NCBI GenBank assembly: GCA_963720695.1
Contig: CAVRGG010000006.1
Location: forward strand, 186,001 to 250,000
From: UBA668 sp963720695
GTDB lineage: Bacteria; Actinomycetota; Acidimicrobiia; Acidimicrobiales; Ilumatobacteraceae
Reading direction: 5' to 3'
Length of the DNA: 64,000 nucleotides
Made by a program: the position numbers and the translations under genes. Positions within the stretch are counted from its first letter, which is position 1, and the number at the start of each line of letters is the position of its first letter. Shown here one piece after another: positions 8,469-17,303 of this stretch. The notes under the pieces were generated by a model. That model saw only the letters and a list, made by a program, of their open reading frames with translations, did no database searches and was not told the origin of the DNA.

Positions 8469-9158
8469 ATGACCGGAGTTCGGGAGCGTGCACGGGCGGC
8501 GGCGACCGCCGAGATCATCAGGCTCGCCCGGGTGCAGATGGCGGCCGAGGGCGCGGCTGCACTCTCGCTCCGTGCGATCGCTCGTGAGATGGGAATGGTG
8601 AGCTCGGCGATCTACCGCTACTTCCCCAGCCGCGACGATCTTCTCACCGCCTTGATCGTCGACTCCTACGACCGGCTGGGCATCGCGGCCGAGGTGGCCG
8701 ACGCCTCGGTCAGGCGACGAGCCGACATCCGCGGCCGGTGGCGGGCCGTGGCGCGCGCAGTGCGCGCCTGGGCCATCGAGTACCCGTCGGAATGGGCGTT
8801 GCTCTACGGCACGCCCGTTCCGGGCTACGTCGCTCCACCGGACACGATCGGTCCCGCCGGGCGTTACACCGCGGTCCTGCTCGGAATCCTCGCCGACGCG
8901 ACGGCGGACGGTGTGCGTCATTCGACCGTGGTGCCCCGCCATCTGAAGTCCGACCTGTCGCGCATGCGTGCGGAGTACGCACCGGGCGTTCCCGACGCGA
9001 CGCTCGCCGCCGGCCTCGGCGCTTGGGCGGCGCTCCTCGGCGCGGTCACGCTCGAGGTGTTCGGTCACCTGCGCAACGTCGTGGATGCCCCGGGGGCACT
9101 GTTCGACGCGGTCGTCGAGCATCACGCCGAGGCGCTCGTACCGGGAACCGGGGCGTAG
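8469..9158 (+). CDS. TetR-family transcriptional regulator
   Basis: A 229-residue protein with a typical N-terminal TetR helix-turn-helix (LSLRAIAREMGMVSSAIYRYFPSRDDLLTAL, here shown only in parts: AIAREMGM and SAIYRYFPS are diagnostic). The C-terminal part fits the TetR_C_33/WHG-like ligand domain. The ATG at 8469 is preferred over in-frame upstream codons because those lie inside the operator region. It faces the epimerase gene across two matching palindromes, which suggests that it represses that gene and itself. Confidence 0.88.
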   Translation: MTGVRERARAAATAEIIRLARVQMAAEGAAALSLRAIAREMGMVSSAIYRYFPSRDDLLTALIVDSYDRLGIAAEVADASVRRRADIRGRWRAVARAVRAWAIEYPSEWALLYGTPVPGYVAPPDTIGPAGRYTAVLLGILADATADGVRHSTVVPRHLKSDLSRMRAEYAPGVPDATLAAGLGAWAALLGAVTLEVFGHLRNVVDAPGALFDAVVEHHAEALVPGTGA

Positions 9159-9178
9159 TCGGCGGCGTCCAACGGCGC

Positions 9179-10012
9179 ATGGATCGACGCTCGTTCATCT
9201 CCGTGCTGCTCGGAACACCCGCCATGTTCGCCATCGTGGCGGCGTGCGGCGACGACTCGAAGGCGGCCTCCGGCATCGACCGGCCGCACGGCGCCAACGA
9301 CGTCGTGCTGCGCATCGGCTACGAGGGAGGGTTCGTCGGCCCCGGCGTCAACTTCGTCCGCCTGCCCCAGCTGCTGATCAGCGGGGACGGTCGGGTGATC
9401 CAACCCGGTGCGCAGACGGAGCAGTACCCCGGGCCGCTGTTGCCGACGATGACGGAACGCACGATCGACGACGCGGGTGTCCAGAAGGTGCTCGCGCTGG
9501 CGTCGGATGCCGGACTGCTCGCCGCGCCGCCCGACTATTCGCTTCCCCAGGGCGTCGGCATCGCCGATGCGTCCGACACGGTCGTGGAGATCACGGCCAA
9601 CGGCACCACCTATCGCCACCAGGCCAATGCGCTCGGCATGGACCTCGGCGACGGCGCGAAGAGCACGCCGGCCAGGGACCGACTGAACGCGTTCGTCATG
9701 CTGCTCGGTGACCTCTCCAAGGTCGTCGGTGACGCACACCTGGGCAAGGAGATGCCGTTGACCCCGACGTCGTACCGGTTCCAGGCGATGGTGGTCGATC
9801 CGACTCAGTTCGGTGACCCAGCGCCCACGCTCGTCGAGTGGCCCGCCGACACGGGTGTGGTGCTGGCCGACTCCGCCCAGTGTGCGACGGTGGACGCAGC
9901 GAAGGTCGGCGATCTCTTCTCCCGGGCGACGCAGCTCACGTTCTTCACCGAGGCCGACCTCGCCTACCAACTCTCGGTCGCGGGTGTCCTGCCCGGCGAC
10001 GCGGTCTGCTGA
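9179..10012 (+). CDS. Putative secreted lipoprotein with Tat-like signal
   Basis: A 277-residue protein. The N-terminus MDRRSFISVLL has a twin-arginine motif (RRSFI) and a hydrophobic stretch ending in the lipobox VAAC, with Cys23 as lipidation site and an acidic DD just after it. The mature part has no recognised domain; it is mostly beta-like and contains several short Gly/Asp loops. It starts 20 bp after the TetR gene, so read-through is possible. Its last 49 bp overlap the end of the convergent roadblock gene. Function unknown. Confidence 0.72.
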   Translation: MDRRSFISVLLGTPAMFAIVAACGDDSKAASGIDRPHGANDVVLRIGYEGGFVGPGVNFVRLPQLLISGDGRVIQPGAQTEQYPGPLLPTMTERTIDDAGVQKVLALASDAGLLAAPPDYSLPQGVGIADASDTVVEITANGTTYRHQANALGMDLGDGAKSTPARDRLNAFVMLLGDLSKVVGDAHLGKEMPLTPTSYRFQAMVVDPTQFGDPAPTLVEWPADTGVVLADSAQCATVDAAKVGDLFSRATQLTFFTEADLAYQLSVAGVLPGDAVC

Positions 10013-10377
10013 ACCAGCAGCATCGGCGCCATCGCCGCCGCGGTGCGCGACGCGTCGAAGAAGATCAGGCCGAGCTTTGCGGTGGCGGACGCCAGCACGG
10101 CCAGCACCGCCTCCGGGCCGGCCTGCACCATCAGGACGTAGCCGTCCTCTCCCTTCACGAGGATCTGCTCGGGCGTACCTCTGTCGAGATCGCGGGCGAC
10201 GCGCGACCCCAGGGACAGCAGGGCGGCGCCGATCGCCCCGACTCTGTCCTCGTCGAGGCCCTCTGGGAGCAGTGATGCCATCATCAGCCCGTCGGCCGAG
10301 ATCACGGCGGAGGCCTGGATGTCGGCCGACGACGAGTTGAGGTCGGCGAGCATGGCCCGAAGCGTGTCCTCACGCAC
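9964..10377 (-). CDS. Roadblock/LC7-domain protein
   Basis: A 137-residue protein that is almost entirely one roadblock/LC7 domain: helix, SAVISADGLMMASLLPEG, a long helix, then GEDGYVLMVQAGPEAVLAVL. Such domains bind small Ras-like GTPases (MglB with MglA, or the roadblock proteins of actinobacterial conservons). Third gene of a compact operon; its GTG start overlaps the upstream stop by 8 bp. No GTPase, histidine kinase or DUF742 gene is nearby, so this is not a standard conservon. Its 3' end overlaps the lipoprotein gene on the other strand. Confidence 0.78.
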   Translation of the reverse strand: MREDTLRAMLADLNSSSADIQASAVISADGLMMASLLPEGLDEDRVGAIGAALLSLGSRVARDLDRGTPEQILVKGEDGYVLMVQAGPEAVLAVLASATAKLGLIFFDASRTAAAMAPMLLVQQTASPGRTPATESW

Positions 10378-11041
10378 CGTGCTCGCCCCCGGGCTCGGCG
10401 CCGGCCGTGCCGAAGCGGACGGTCAACGTCCACACGAGATCCACGAGTGCGGCGCGGTGGAGCAACGGAAGTCCTCCGAGCGCGAGCACGAAGCGCTCCT
10501 CGCCGACGAAGAGCGGCCAGAAGCCCACTCGGCTGTTGCCGGCCATGTCGACCATCGCCCACGCACCGCTCGAGGTGCCCGATGCATCGGCGAGGTAGGC
10601 GGCGTGTCGCTCGTGCAGGGATGCGATGTCGGCACTGACCGCGGCCAGGAACTCGGCCTGAGCGGGCTCGAACCCGGCGCTGGCGATGCAGAAGCCCTGC
10701 GTGTCCGCCAGCAGTCCGTGTGCCGTGCTGGACAGTGCGGTGGCCGCCGCAACGGCGATGGGCTCGAGGGCGCCGGCCGGCGGGGCGTAGGGGACGTGGA
10801 ATCCCTCGATCCAGCCGCGCTCCTGGACTCGAAAGGCGGTCGCCAGCGCCGACTTCGCCGGCTGGCCGCACCAGATGCAGAGCTGATCCACCGTCGCCCG
10901 AACCGAGGCGTGGGAACGCATGGTGCCCAGCAGGAGGCGACGCTCAGGGGTCTGGTCGGGGCCGGCGACGGCGTGGTACGCGCCGGCCGGTGTGGGCTGG
11001 AGGAAGAGGCTGCCGCCGACGAACTCGAACGCCGCGCTCAT
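10370..11041 (-). CDS. Uncharacterised protein, possible winged helix plus degenerate roadblock fold
   Basis: A 223-residue protein without a clear family match. Residues 30-75 (PERRLLLGTM... with CIWCGQPAKSALATAFRVQE and RGWIEG) look like a small winged helix holding a CxxC pair. Residues 105-200, with HGLLADTQGFCIASAGFE, a long helix and then GEERFVLALGGLPL, follow the helix-strand-helix-strand order of a roadblock domain. Both readings are inferences from pattern. Its ATG overlaps the upstream stop (ATGA, 11038-11041), and the next gene is a clear roadblock protein, so the products may form a complex. Confidence 0.6.
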   Translation of the reverse strand: MSAAFEFVGGSLFLQPTPAGAYHAVAGPDQTPERRLLLGTMRSHASVRATVDQLCIWCGQPAKSALATAFRVQERGWIEGFHVPYAPPAGALEPIAVAAATALSSTAHGLLADTQGFCIASAGFEPAQAEFLAAVSADIASLHERHAAYLADASGTSSGAWAMVDMAGNSRVGFWPLFVGEERFVLALGGLPLLHRAALVDLVWTLTVRFGTAGAEPGGEHGA

Positions 11042-11565
11042 GCGGGAACCTCGGCGACCTGGTCGACCGGGCGGTGCCGGACGATGTCGGTCTCACCGGT
11101 CACGCCGGCGGACAGCATCGAACCGGTGCACACCGGCATCGGATCCTTGACCGCGAGGCCAGTGGCGCGGTGCACCTCGAGGGCCGCGGTGCGCTCCGGG
11201 CCGATGAGTTGACGGGCGCCGTCGAGCAGCCTCGTTCGGAGCCCGGCGGCGCTCGGGCCGAAGGCGAGGTACAGATCCACGAGGGCGGCGTACGCGCCGT
11301 CCGAGTCGAGGATGAGGACATGATGGTTGACGCGGGCCACGTGGAGCCGCGCGTCGGTCGGGTCCTGTGCGACACGACGGGCGAGCTGATGGGTGACGTC
11401 GTCCTCGGACGGCAGCAGGTCGATGTGGATCCGGCCGGTGCCCGGTACGGCGAGGTGCTCGGCGCGCCACTGGGCCATGGAGGCGTCGGCGGCCGCGGCG
11501 GCAGCGGCCACGGCCGAGAGGTCCGTCCGGCGAACGATGTCGCGTGTGCCTGCGGTGACGTCCAC
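11038..11565 (-). CDS. Uncharacterised protein, first gene of the roadblock operon
   Basis: A 175-residue product when started at the GTG at 11565, which has GGAGAG 5 nt upstream; a TTG further up (11619) would add 18 residues but lacks a ribosome site. An Ala-rich helix (SAVAAAAAAADASMAQW) is followed by alternating strands and helices, including HHVLILDSDGAYAALVDLYL. No family recognised. It is translationally coupled to the next gene by ATGA, so the three genes (11565 down to 9964) are one unit. Confidence 0.6.
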   Translation of the reverse strand: MDVTAGTRDIVRRTDLSAVAAAAAAADASMAQWRAEHLAVPGTGRIHIDLLPSEDDVTHQLARRVAQDPTDARLHVARVNHHVLILDSDGAYAALVDLYLAFGPSAAGLRTRLLDGARQLIGPERTAALEVHRATGLAVKDPMPVCTGSMLSAGVTGETDIVRHRPVDQVAEVPA

Positions 11566-11623
11566 GATGACTCTCCATCGGCACGCGGCGCCCGCGTGAA
11601 GAGGGCCGAAGGTCACCAAATCT

Positions 11624-12997
11624 TCAGGGCTGTGCCGTCGAGGACTCGGTGACGACGGGTGCGGGGAGTCCCTGGGCGATGCGTTGGCGCAGGTCCTGGA
11701 GGTAGGCCTTCAGCGCCACGAAGTCGGGATGGCCGGGTTCGACGATCGGTGGCACGAGGCCGACCGACTGGAACGCCCCGTCGTCGGCCTGCAGCAGGGC
11801 GAGCAGCTGTCGCGCCTCCTCGACGGTCATCGAGGTGCGCACGTCCTGCTTCACGGCGTCCGCCAGGGCGCCGAAGTTCGTCAGCAGGTCACCGATGCCG
11901 ATGTCGCTGGCGATGGTCTGGAGCAGGATGCGCTGGCGCTCCATGCGCTGGTAGTCGCTGTCCGCGAGACGTGATCGGACGTACCCGAGCGCCTTCGTGC
12001 CGTCCATGAAGGTCGGGCCCGGGCCGATGGTGGGTGGCAGGCGATAGTTCGAGCAGCGCAACTTGCTCGGCATCGGGAGTTCCTTGTCGAGGTCGATCGT
12101 GATGCCTCCGATCGCGTCGACGACCTTGACGAAGCCGCACGAGTTGACGAGCACGTAGTCATCGATCGAGAGGCCGAGTGTGTAGCTGAGACCCTCCATC
12201 AACGCTCTGATGCCGGGCTCCGTGCCGCCGGTCGAGTAGGCGGCCTTCAATTCCGGGTCGTTCTCGACGGTGATGTAGATCGCGTTCACGAGGTCGTCGA
12301 ACCCGTTCGGGTACCGCTCGGCCATTGGCGTGCCCGGGGGGAACTCCACGTTCTTGAGGTTGCGTGGCACCGAGACCATCGCAGTGTGGCCGGTGTCCTC
12401 GTGCACCATCGCGAGGATCATCGTGTCGGTGCGCAGGCCGACGCGGTCCGCGCCCTCGTCGCTGCCCATCATCAAGATGGTGCGGAACTGCTGGCCGAGC
12501 GGGTCCTTGTCCGGTGCCACCGTGACCTCGCCGTGCGTGGCGGAGTCCTGGAACACCTCGGTCACCACCGAGCGAGCCTGTTCCATCCGGATCACGGCGA
12601 ACGTGGTCGGCACGGCGAGCAGCACCACCGCGATGCTGCCGCGCACGCGCATCAGCCGCCGTTCGGGGTCGGTGCGCAACCGGTCTGCGGTGAGCCACAC
12701 CGCGATGAGGCGACTGGTGATCGCGCCGAGCGCGACGATCGCCATGCCGCGCAGCACGTCGGGCCGCGTGAACAACCCGACCGGGTCGTCGAGGTTCTCC
12801 AGGACGAGAAGCAACGCGAACGCAGGGGCGATCACGCCGGCGATGAACAGCAACGCACCGGGCAGGGGGGAGCGCCGCCAGACGGCGAGGCCGGGAAGGA
12901 GCACCACCCCGGCGACGCCGGGCCCTGGGAGGGGGGAGTTCTGCAGTGCGAGTTCCGAGTCGGGGGGTTCGACGGGGTCGGTCATCGGTTCGTCCAT
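11624..12997 (-). CDS. LytR-CpsA-Psr (LCP) family cell-wall ligase
   Basis: A 457-residue protein with a Pro-rich N-terminus, four hydrophobic segments (about 30-180) and an extracellular LCP domain. Diagnostic LCP features are GLRTDTMILAMV, the SVPRNL motif and the YVRSRLADSDYQRMERQ block containing the catalytic Arg residues. LCP enzymes transfer undecaprenyl-linked glycopolymers to peptidoglycan. The ATG at 12997 is chosen because the longer open frame enters the divergent promoter region of the next gene. It has more membrane segments than the single anchor of most LCP proteins, as seen in several actinobacterial members. Confidence 0.85.
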   Translation of the reverse strand: MDEPMTDPVEPPDSELALQNSPLPGPGVAGVVLLPGLAVWRRSPLPGALLFIAGVIAPAFALLLVLENLDDPVGLFTRPDVLRGMAIVALGAITSRLIAVWLTADRLRTDPERRLMRVRGSIAVVLLAVPTTFAVIRMEQARSVVTEVFQDSATHGEVTVAPDKDPLGQQFRTILMMGSDEGADRVGLRTDTMILAMVHEDTGHTAMVSVPRNLKNVEFPPGTPMAERYPNGFDDLVNAIYITVENDPELKAAYSTGGTEPGIRALMEGLSYTLGLSIDDYVLVNSCGFVKVVDAIGGITIDLDKELPMPSKLRCSNYRLPPTIGPGPTFMDGTKALGYVRSRLADSDYQRMERQRILLQTIASDIGIGDLLTNFGALADAVKQDVRTSMTVEEARQLLALLQADDGAFQSVGLVPPIVEPGHPDFVALKAYLQDLRQRIAQGLPAPVVTESSTAQP

Positions 12998-13122
12998 GCT
13001 AGTTCTGGCCCCCTCAGAAGGACCGCGCGCGGTGGGGTCGGATGTCACGGACGAGCCGACACGCGAAACCATCCCTCGCTAGGGTGAGCCGGACCCGGGC
13101 GGGGTGGATCTCGGAGGTGCTC

Positions 13123-15534
13123 GTGCGTCGTCTGCTCGTTCTCGTCGGCTTGGTGTTCGCTGCGGCGCCGGCGCTGCCCTCGGTTGCTGCCGCCGCACCT
13201 CCTCGAGTCGAGGGAGTGGTGGCTGATCCGGCATTCGCCGACTCGCTGGTCACCTCACAGACGCCTGCCCCCGTCGCCGTGAGCGCATTGCCCGACGGTC
13301 GTGCCGTCGTGCTGCAGAAGACCGGTGCCGTGCGCATCATCCGCAACGGCGTCCTGCTCCCCACTCCGGCGACGACGGTGAGCGTGTGCTCCGACGGTGA
13401 ACGGGGCGTGCTCGGATTCGCCCCGGACCCGCTGTTCACTGCCAACGGGCTCGTCTACCTGTACTACACACGCCCGAGCGCCGGTGCTCCCGGAGGGTGT
13501 GTGAACCGGGTCAGCCGCTTCACCATGGTGGGCGACACCATCGTGAATGCCAGTGAGGTCGTGCTGCTCGACAACATCGGGTCGCCCGCCGGCAACCACA
13601 ACGGCGGCGACGTGGCCGTCGGCAACGACGGCTACCTGTACGTCTCCGTCGGTGACGGTGGATGCGATCCGCGCGGCGACAGCGGGTGCGCCGGGCAGAA
13701 CGACGCCGCCCAGGATCTCAGCCTGCTGAACGGCAAGATCCTCCGCATCGATCGCACCACCGGTGCGCCCGCACCGGGGAACCCCTTCAGCGGCGCCGGC
13801 ACCGCCGTGTGCCGCACGCGGGGCAACACTCCGTCGACGCCCACCACCACCTGCCGCGAGATCTATGCGTACGGACTGCGCAACCCGTGGCGGATCGCCT
13901 TCGACCCGAACACCGGCGGCACGAAGTTCCACATCAACGACGTCGGCCAGGGAACACGCGAGGAGGTCGACCTCGGGATCCTGGGCGCGAACTACGGATG
14001 GCCGATTCGTGAAGGTCAGTGCGCCCAGGGTCAGAACCCACTGTGCCCGCCGCCCGCAGCGGGGACGTACACGCAGCCGATCACCGACTATCCCCACAAC
14101 ACCACCGGTGACTACATCACCGGCGGAGCGTTCGTCCCGAACGGTGCGTGGCCCGCCGCCTACGACGGCGGCTACCTGTTCGCCGACGGCAGCCCGGGCC
14201 GGATCTTCTTCCGCAACGCGGCCGGCAACACGGCCTACGGAGCCCCGTTCGCGACGGGTGTCGGCGGCATCTCCGACATGGCGTTCGTCATGGAACCCAC
14301 CGGATGGGCGCTCTACTACGTGCTTCCGGGCAGCAATCAGGTGCGCAAGATCACCACGGTGCTCGCCCCCTCGGCGCCGAGCGGGAACCTCGCCTTCGCG
14401 CCGGTCTCGTCCCAACGAGTCTTCGACAGCCGAGACCTCGGGGCCGATTCGGGTCCGTTGCGGGCCGGGACGAGTCGCCTCGTCAACGTGGTGCCCGGGC
14501 GTGGGAACCATCGCTCGGCGCTCGTCAACATCACGATGGTCCGCCCGTGGAACAACGCGTTCCTCGCCGTGTGGGAACCCCGCACGACGCGACCTGCTGC
14601 CGCCAACCTCAACGGTCAGGGACTGCAGGTGGTGGCGAACGCGTCGGTGGTGCCCCTCGACGCCGACGGCAACATCCTCCTGTTCACGAACTCGACGGCC
14701 GACGTGGTCGTCGACCTGCTCGGGTTCTTCGACGTCACCGACGGACTGGGAAGGTCGCAGTCCGGCCGCTACCAGCCACTGACACCGACCCGCGCCGTCG
14801 ACACCCGCAACGCACCCGACGCGGGGACCAACGACTACACGCGCACCCCCGATGGCAGCGACAGCGTCGTCAACGTTCCGGTGCTGGGCAAGTACGGCGT
14901 CGCGGGTGACATCGGAGCGGTCGCGCTGATGGTCACCGGTGTCGCCGCGGCCGGACCCGGCGTCGGCAACGTCGTGGCCTATCCCCACGGCGGCGCCGTC
15001 CCGTCGACGGCCAATCTCAACACCAACGGCGGCGGTGACCGGCGGGCGAACCTCGTGGTCGTGCCGTTGGGCGGCGACGGCAGCGTCGACCTGCGACTTC
15101 GGGTCACCGCCGACGTGGTGGTCGACGTCGTCGGCGCGTTCACCGGTGCCGGCGCTCCGTTGGACAGCGCCGGGACGTACGTGGCCATCGCCGCCAACCG
15201 GGAGGTGGACACACGCGGCCCGTTCGGATTCTTCAGGCCCGGCAAGGGTGGCATCGGCACCGTCAACCCCACGGCGATCCCCGACGACGCCATGGGCATC
15301 ACCCAGAACATCGCGATCACCGGTACCGCCGGACCCGGGTTCATCACCGCGTTCCCCGCGGGACTGGGATCGGTGCCGCTGGTCGGCAACGGCAACGCCA
15401 CCGGTGCCGGGCAGACGCGCAGCACAATGGCGATCACGGTCCTCGGCGGCGGGTCGGTCAGCTACTTCACCTCGATGTCCACGGATGTGGTGGTCGACGT
15501 GACCGGCTACTTCAACCGCGGCACCGTCACGTGA
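13123..15534 (+). CDS. Secreted PQQ-dependent glucose/sorbosone dehydrogenase-like protein with three C-terminal modules
   Basis: An 803-residue protein. The GTG at 13123 has GGAGG 5 nt upstream and begins a signal peptide (RRLLVLVGLVFAAAPALPS) with likely cleavage after an Ala-rich run. The first ~430 residues are a GSDH-type beta-propeller: GERGVLGFAPDP, NHNGGDVAVGNDGYLYVSVG with GDGGC, then YGLRNPWRIAFDP and DVGQGTREEVD, including the family's conserved His, Asp and Arg residues. Then come three tandem ~110-residue modules, each starting F/VD[ST]R and ending DVVVD[LV]xGxF (about 14418-14733, 14794-15159 and 15187-15519). The same module type follows the peptidase at 39067. Oxidation of a sugar or similar aldose is likely but the substrate is unknown. 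Confidence 0.85.
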   Translation: MRRLLVLVGLVFAAAPALPSVAAAAPPRVEGVVADPAFADSLVTSQTPAPVAVSALPDGRAVVLQKTGAVRIIRNGVLLPTPATTVSVCSDGERGVLGFAPDPLFTANGLVYLYYTRPSAGAPGGCVNRVSRFTMVGDTIVNASEVVLLDNIGSPAGNHNGGDVAVGNDGYLYVSVGDGGCDPRGDSGCAGQNDAAQDLSLLNGKILRIDRTTGAPAPGNPFSGAGTAVCRTRGNTPSTPTTTCREIYAYGLRNPWRIAFDPNTGGTKFHINDVGQGTREEVDLGILGANYGWPIREGQCAQGQNPLCPPPAAGTYTQPITDYPHNTTGDYITGGAFVPNGAWPAAYDGGYLFADGSPGRIFFRNAAGNTAYGAPFATGVGGISDMAFVMEPTGWALYYVLPGSNQVRKITTVLAPSAPSGNLAFAPVSSQRVFDSRDLGADSGPLRAGTSRLVNVVPGRGNHRSALVNITMVRPWNNAFLAVWEPRTTRPAAANLNGQGLQVVANASVVPLDADGNILLFTNSTADVVVDLLGFFDVTDGLGRSQSGRYQPLTPTRAVDTRNAPDAGTNDYTRTPDGSDSVVNVPVLGKYGVAGDIGAVALMVTGVAAAGPGVGNVVAYPHGGAVPSTANLNTNGGGDRRANLVVVPLGGDGSVDLRLRVTADVVVDVVGAFTGAGAPLDSAGTYVAIAANREVDTRGPFGFFRPGKGGIGTVNPTAIPDDAMGITQNIAITGTAGPGFITAFPAGLGSVPLVGNGNATGAGQTRSTMAITVLGGGSVSYFTSMSTDVVVDVTGYFNRGTVT

Positions 15535-15585
15535 CCGCGTCACGTGACTGAGAGGCCGGGCAGGGCGCCTGGATAGCCTGACGGC

Positions 15586-17301
15586 GTGACACGGCTGCGG
15601 ATCGCACTCGCACAGATCAATCCCACAGTCGGCGACCTGGCGGGCAACGTGGCCAAGATCGTCGCGGCCTACGACGCCGCCGACGCCGCGGGTTGCGACA
15701 TCGTCGCGTTCCCCGAACTGGCGATCACCGGCTATCCGCCCGAGGACCTCGTGCTGAAGCCCGGCTTCGTCGCTGACAACCTCGCGGCGCTCGATCAGGT
15801 GGCCGCGCACACACGGCGCTGCGCCGCCGTGGTGGGTCACGTGGCCGCCGATCGCGACATCTACAACGCCGCGGCGGTGTGTGCCAACGGCACGATCCTC
15901 GGCACCTATCGCAAGCGTCTGCTGCCCAACTACGCGGTGTTCGACGAAGCCCGCTACTTCACGCCCGGCGACGACAGCGACCCCTACGAGTTGTACGTCA
16001 TCGGTGGCGTCAAGGTCGGCATCAGCATCTGCGAGGACGTGTGGAGTCCCACCGGCCCGCTCGCCGAGCAGGCCGCCGGTGGGGCCGAGCTCAACATCAA
16101 CATCAACGGCTCGCCGTTCCACGCCGGCAAGTCCGGCACGCGCGAGCGCATGCTCGCCACTCGAGCCGCCGACGCCAGTTGCGCGCTCGCCTACGTGAAC
16201 CAGGTCTGCGGTCAGGACGAACTGGTCTTCGACGGTGGGAGCATGGTCTTCGACGCAGAAGGTGAGCTCATCGCTCGGGCAGCGCTGTTCGTGGAGGAAC
16301 TGCTGATCACCGACGTCGTCATCGAGCCGGTCTATCGCAAGCGGCTGCTGGATCCCCGAGGCCGCCGCACCGAGGAACCGATGCGACTCGTCGAGGTGAG
16401 CGATCGTCCGGTCGAGCACGCCGCGCCGATGCCGACGCGGATCGAACCACTGCCGTCTGCCGATGCCGAGCTGTACGACGCGCTCGTGCTCGGCACTCGC
16501 GACTACGTGCGCAAGAACGGCTTCACCGACGTCGTCATCGGCCTCTCCGGTGGGATCGACTCGTCGCTCGTCGCGTGCGTCGCGGTCGATGCGCTCGGGG
16601 CCGAACACGTGCACGGTGTCGCGATGCCGTCGCGCTACTCCAGCGACGGATCACGCAACGACGCGGCCGATCTCGCCGAGCGGCTCGGCATGGACATCCG
16701 CACCGTTCCGATCGAGCCCGGCTTCTCCGCCTTCCTCGAGATGCTGGCTCCCTCGTTCGAGGGACGAGCCGAGGATCTCACGGAGGAGAACCTGCAGAGC
16801 CGCATCAGGGGCACGACGCTCATGGCGCTGTCCAACAAGTTCGGGTGGATGGTGCTCACCACTGGCAACAAGAGCGAGATGGCGGTGGGCTACTTCACGC
16901 TCTACGGCGACTCGGTGGGTGGATACGCCATCATCAAGGACGTCCTCAAGATGCGGGTCTACGACCTGTGCCGCCACGTCAACCAGCGCGCCGGCCGGAC
17001 GATCATCAACGAGAGCGTCCTCACCAAGCCACCGTCGGCCGAGCTCCGCCCCGATCAGCGCGACGACCAGAGCCTGCCGCCGTACGAGGTGCTCGATCCG
17101 ATCCTGCAGCTGTACGTCGAGGAAGACCGCACCACCGGCGAGATCATCGAACTCGGGCACGACGAGGCCATCGTGCGTCGCATCACCCGCCTCGTCGATC
17201 TCAACGAGTACAAGCGCCGTCAGTGCCCTCCCGGGGTGAAGGTCAGCACCAAGGCCTTCGGCAAGGATCGGCGCCTGCCGATCACCAACGGTTACCGCTG
17301 A
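15586..17301 (+). CDS. nadE: Glutamine-dependent NAD+ synthetase
   Basis: A 571-residue two-domain enzyme. The N-terminal nitrilase-type glutaminase has the E-K-C triad: Glu44 (FPELAITGYPPEDL), Lys110 (YRKRLLPNY) and Cys149 (GISICEDVW). The C-terminal synthetase has the PP-loop GLSGGIDSSL and the TTGNKSEMAVGYFTLYGD block. It makes NAD+ from deamido-NAD+, ATP and glutamine-derived ammonia. The start is GTG at 15586. The stop lies 2 bp before the acyltransferase GTG, so the two genes are probably cotranscribed, although a functional link is not evident. Confidence 0.96.
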   Translation: MTRLRIALAQINPTVGDLAGNVAKIVAAYDAADAAGCDIVAFPELAITGYPPEDLVLKPGFVADNLAALDQVAAHTRRCAAVVGHVAADRDIYNAAAVCANGTILGTYRKRLLPNYAVFDEARYFTPGDDSDPYELYVIGGVKVGISICEDVWSPTGPLAEQAAGGAELNININGSPFHAGKSGTRERMLATRAADASCALAYVNQVCGQDELVFDGGSMVFDAEGELIARAALFVEELLITDVVIEPVYRKRLLDPRGRRTEEPMRLVEVSDRPVEHAAPMPTRIEPLPSADAELYDALVLGTRDYVRKNGFTDVVIGLSGGIDSSLVACVAVDALGAEHVHGVAMPSRYSSDGSRNDAADLAERLGMDIRTVPIEPGFSAFLEMLAPSFEGRAEDLTEENLQSRIRGTTLMALSNKFGWMVLTTGNKSEMAVGYFTLYGDSVGGYAIIKDVLKMRVYDLCRHVNQRAGRTIINESVLTKPPSAELRPDQRDDQSLPPYEVLDPILQLYVEEDRTTGEIIELGHDEAIVRRITRLVDLNEYKRRQCPPGVKVSTKAFGKDRRLPITNGYR

Positions 17302-17303
17302 CC

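Noticed and set aside
13255..16614. 1119-codon minus-strand frame
   Set aside because: Antisense to the dehydrogenase and nadE genes; composition is typical of a high-GC shadow frame.
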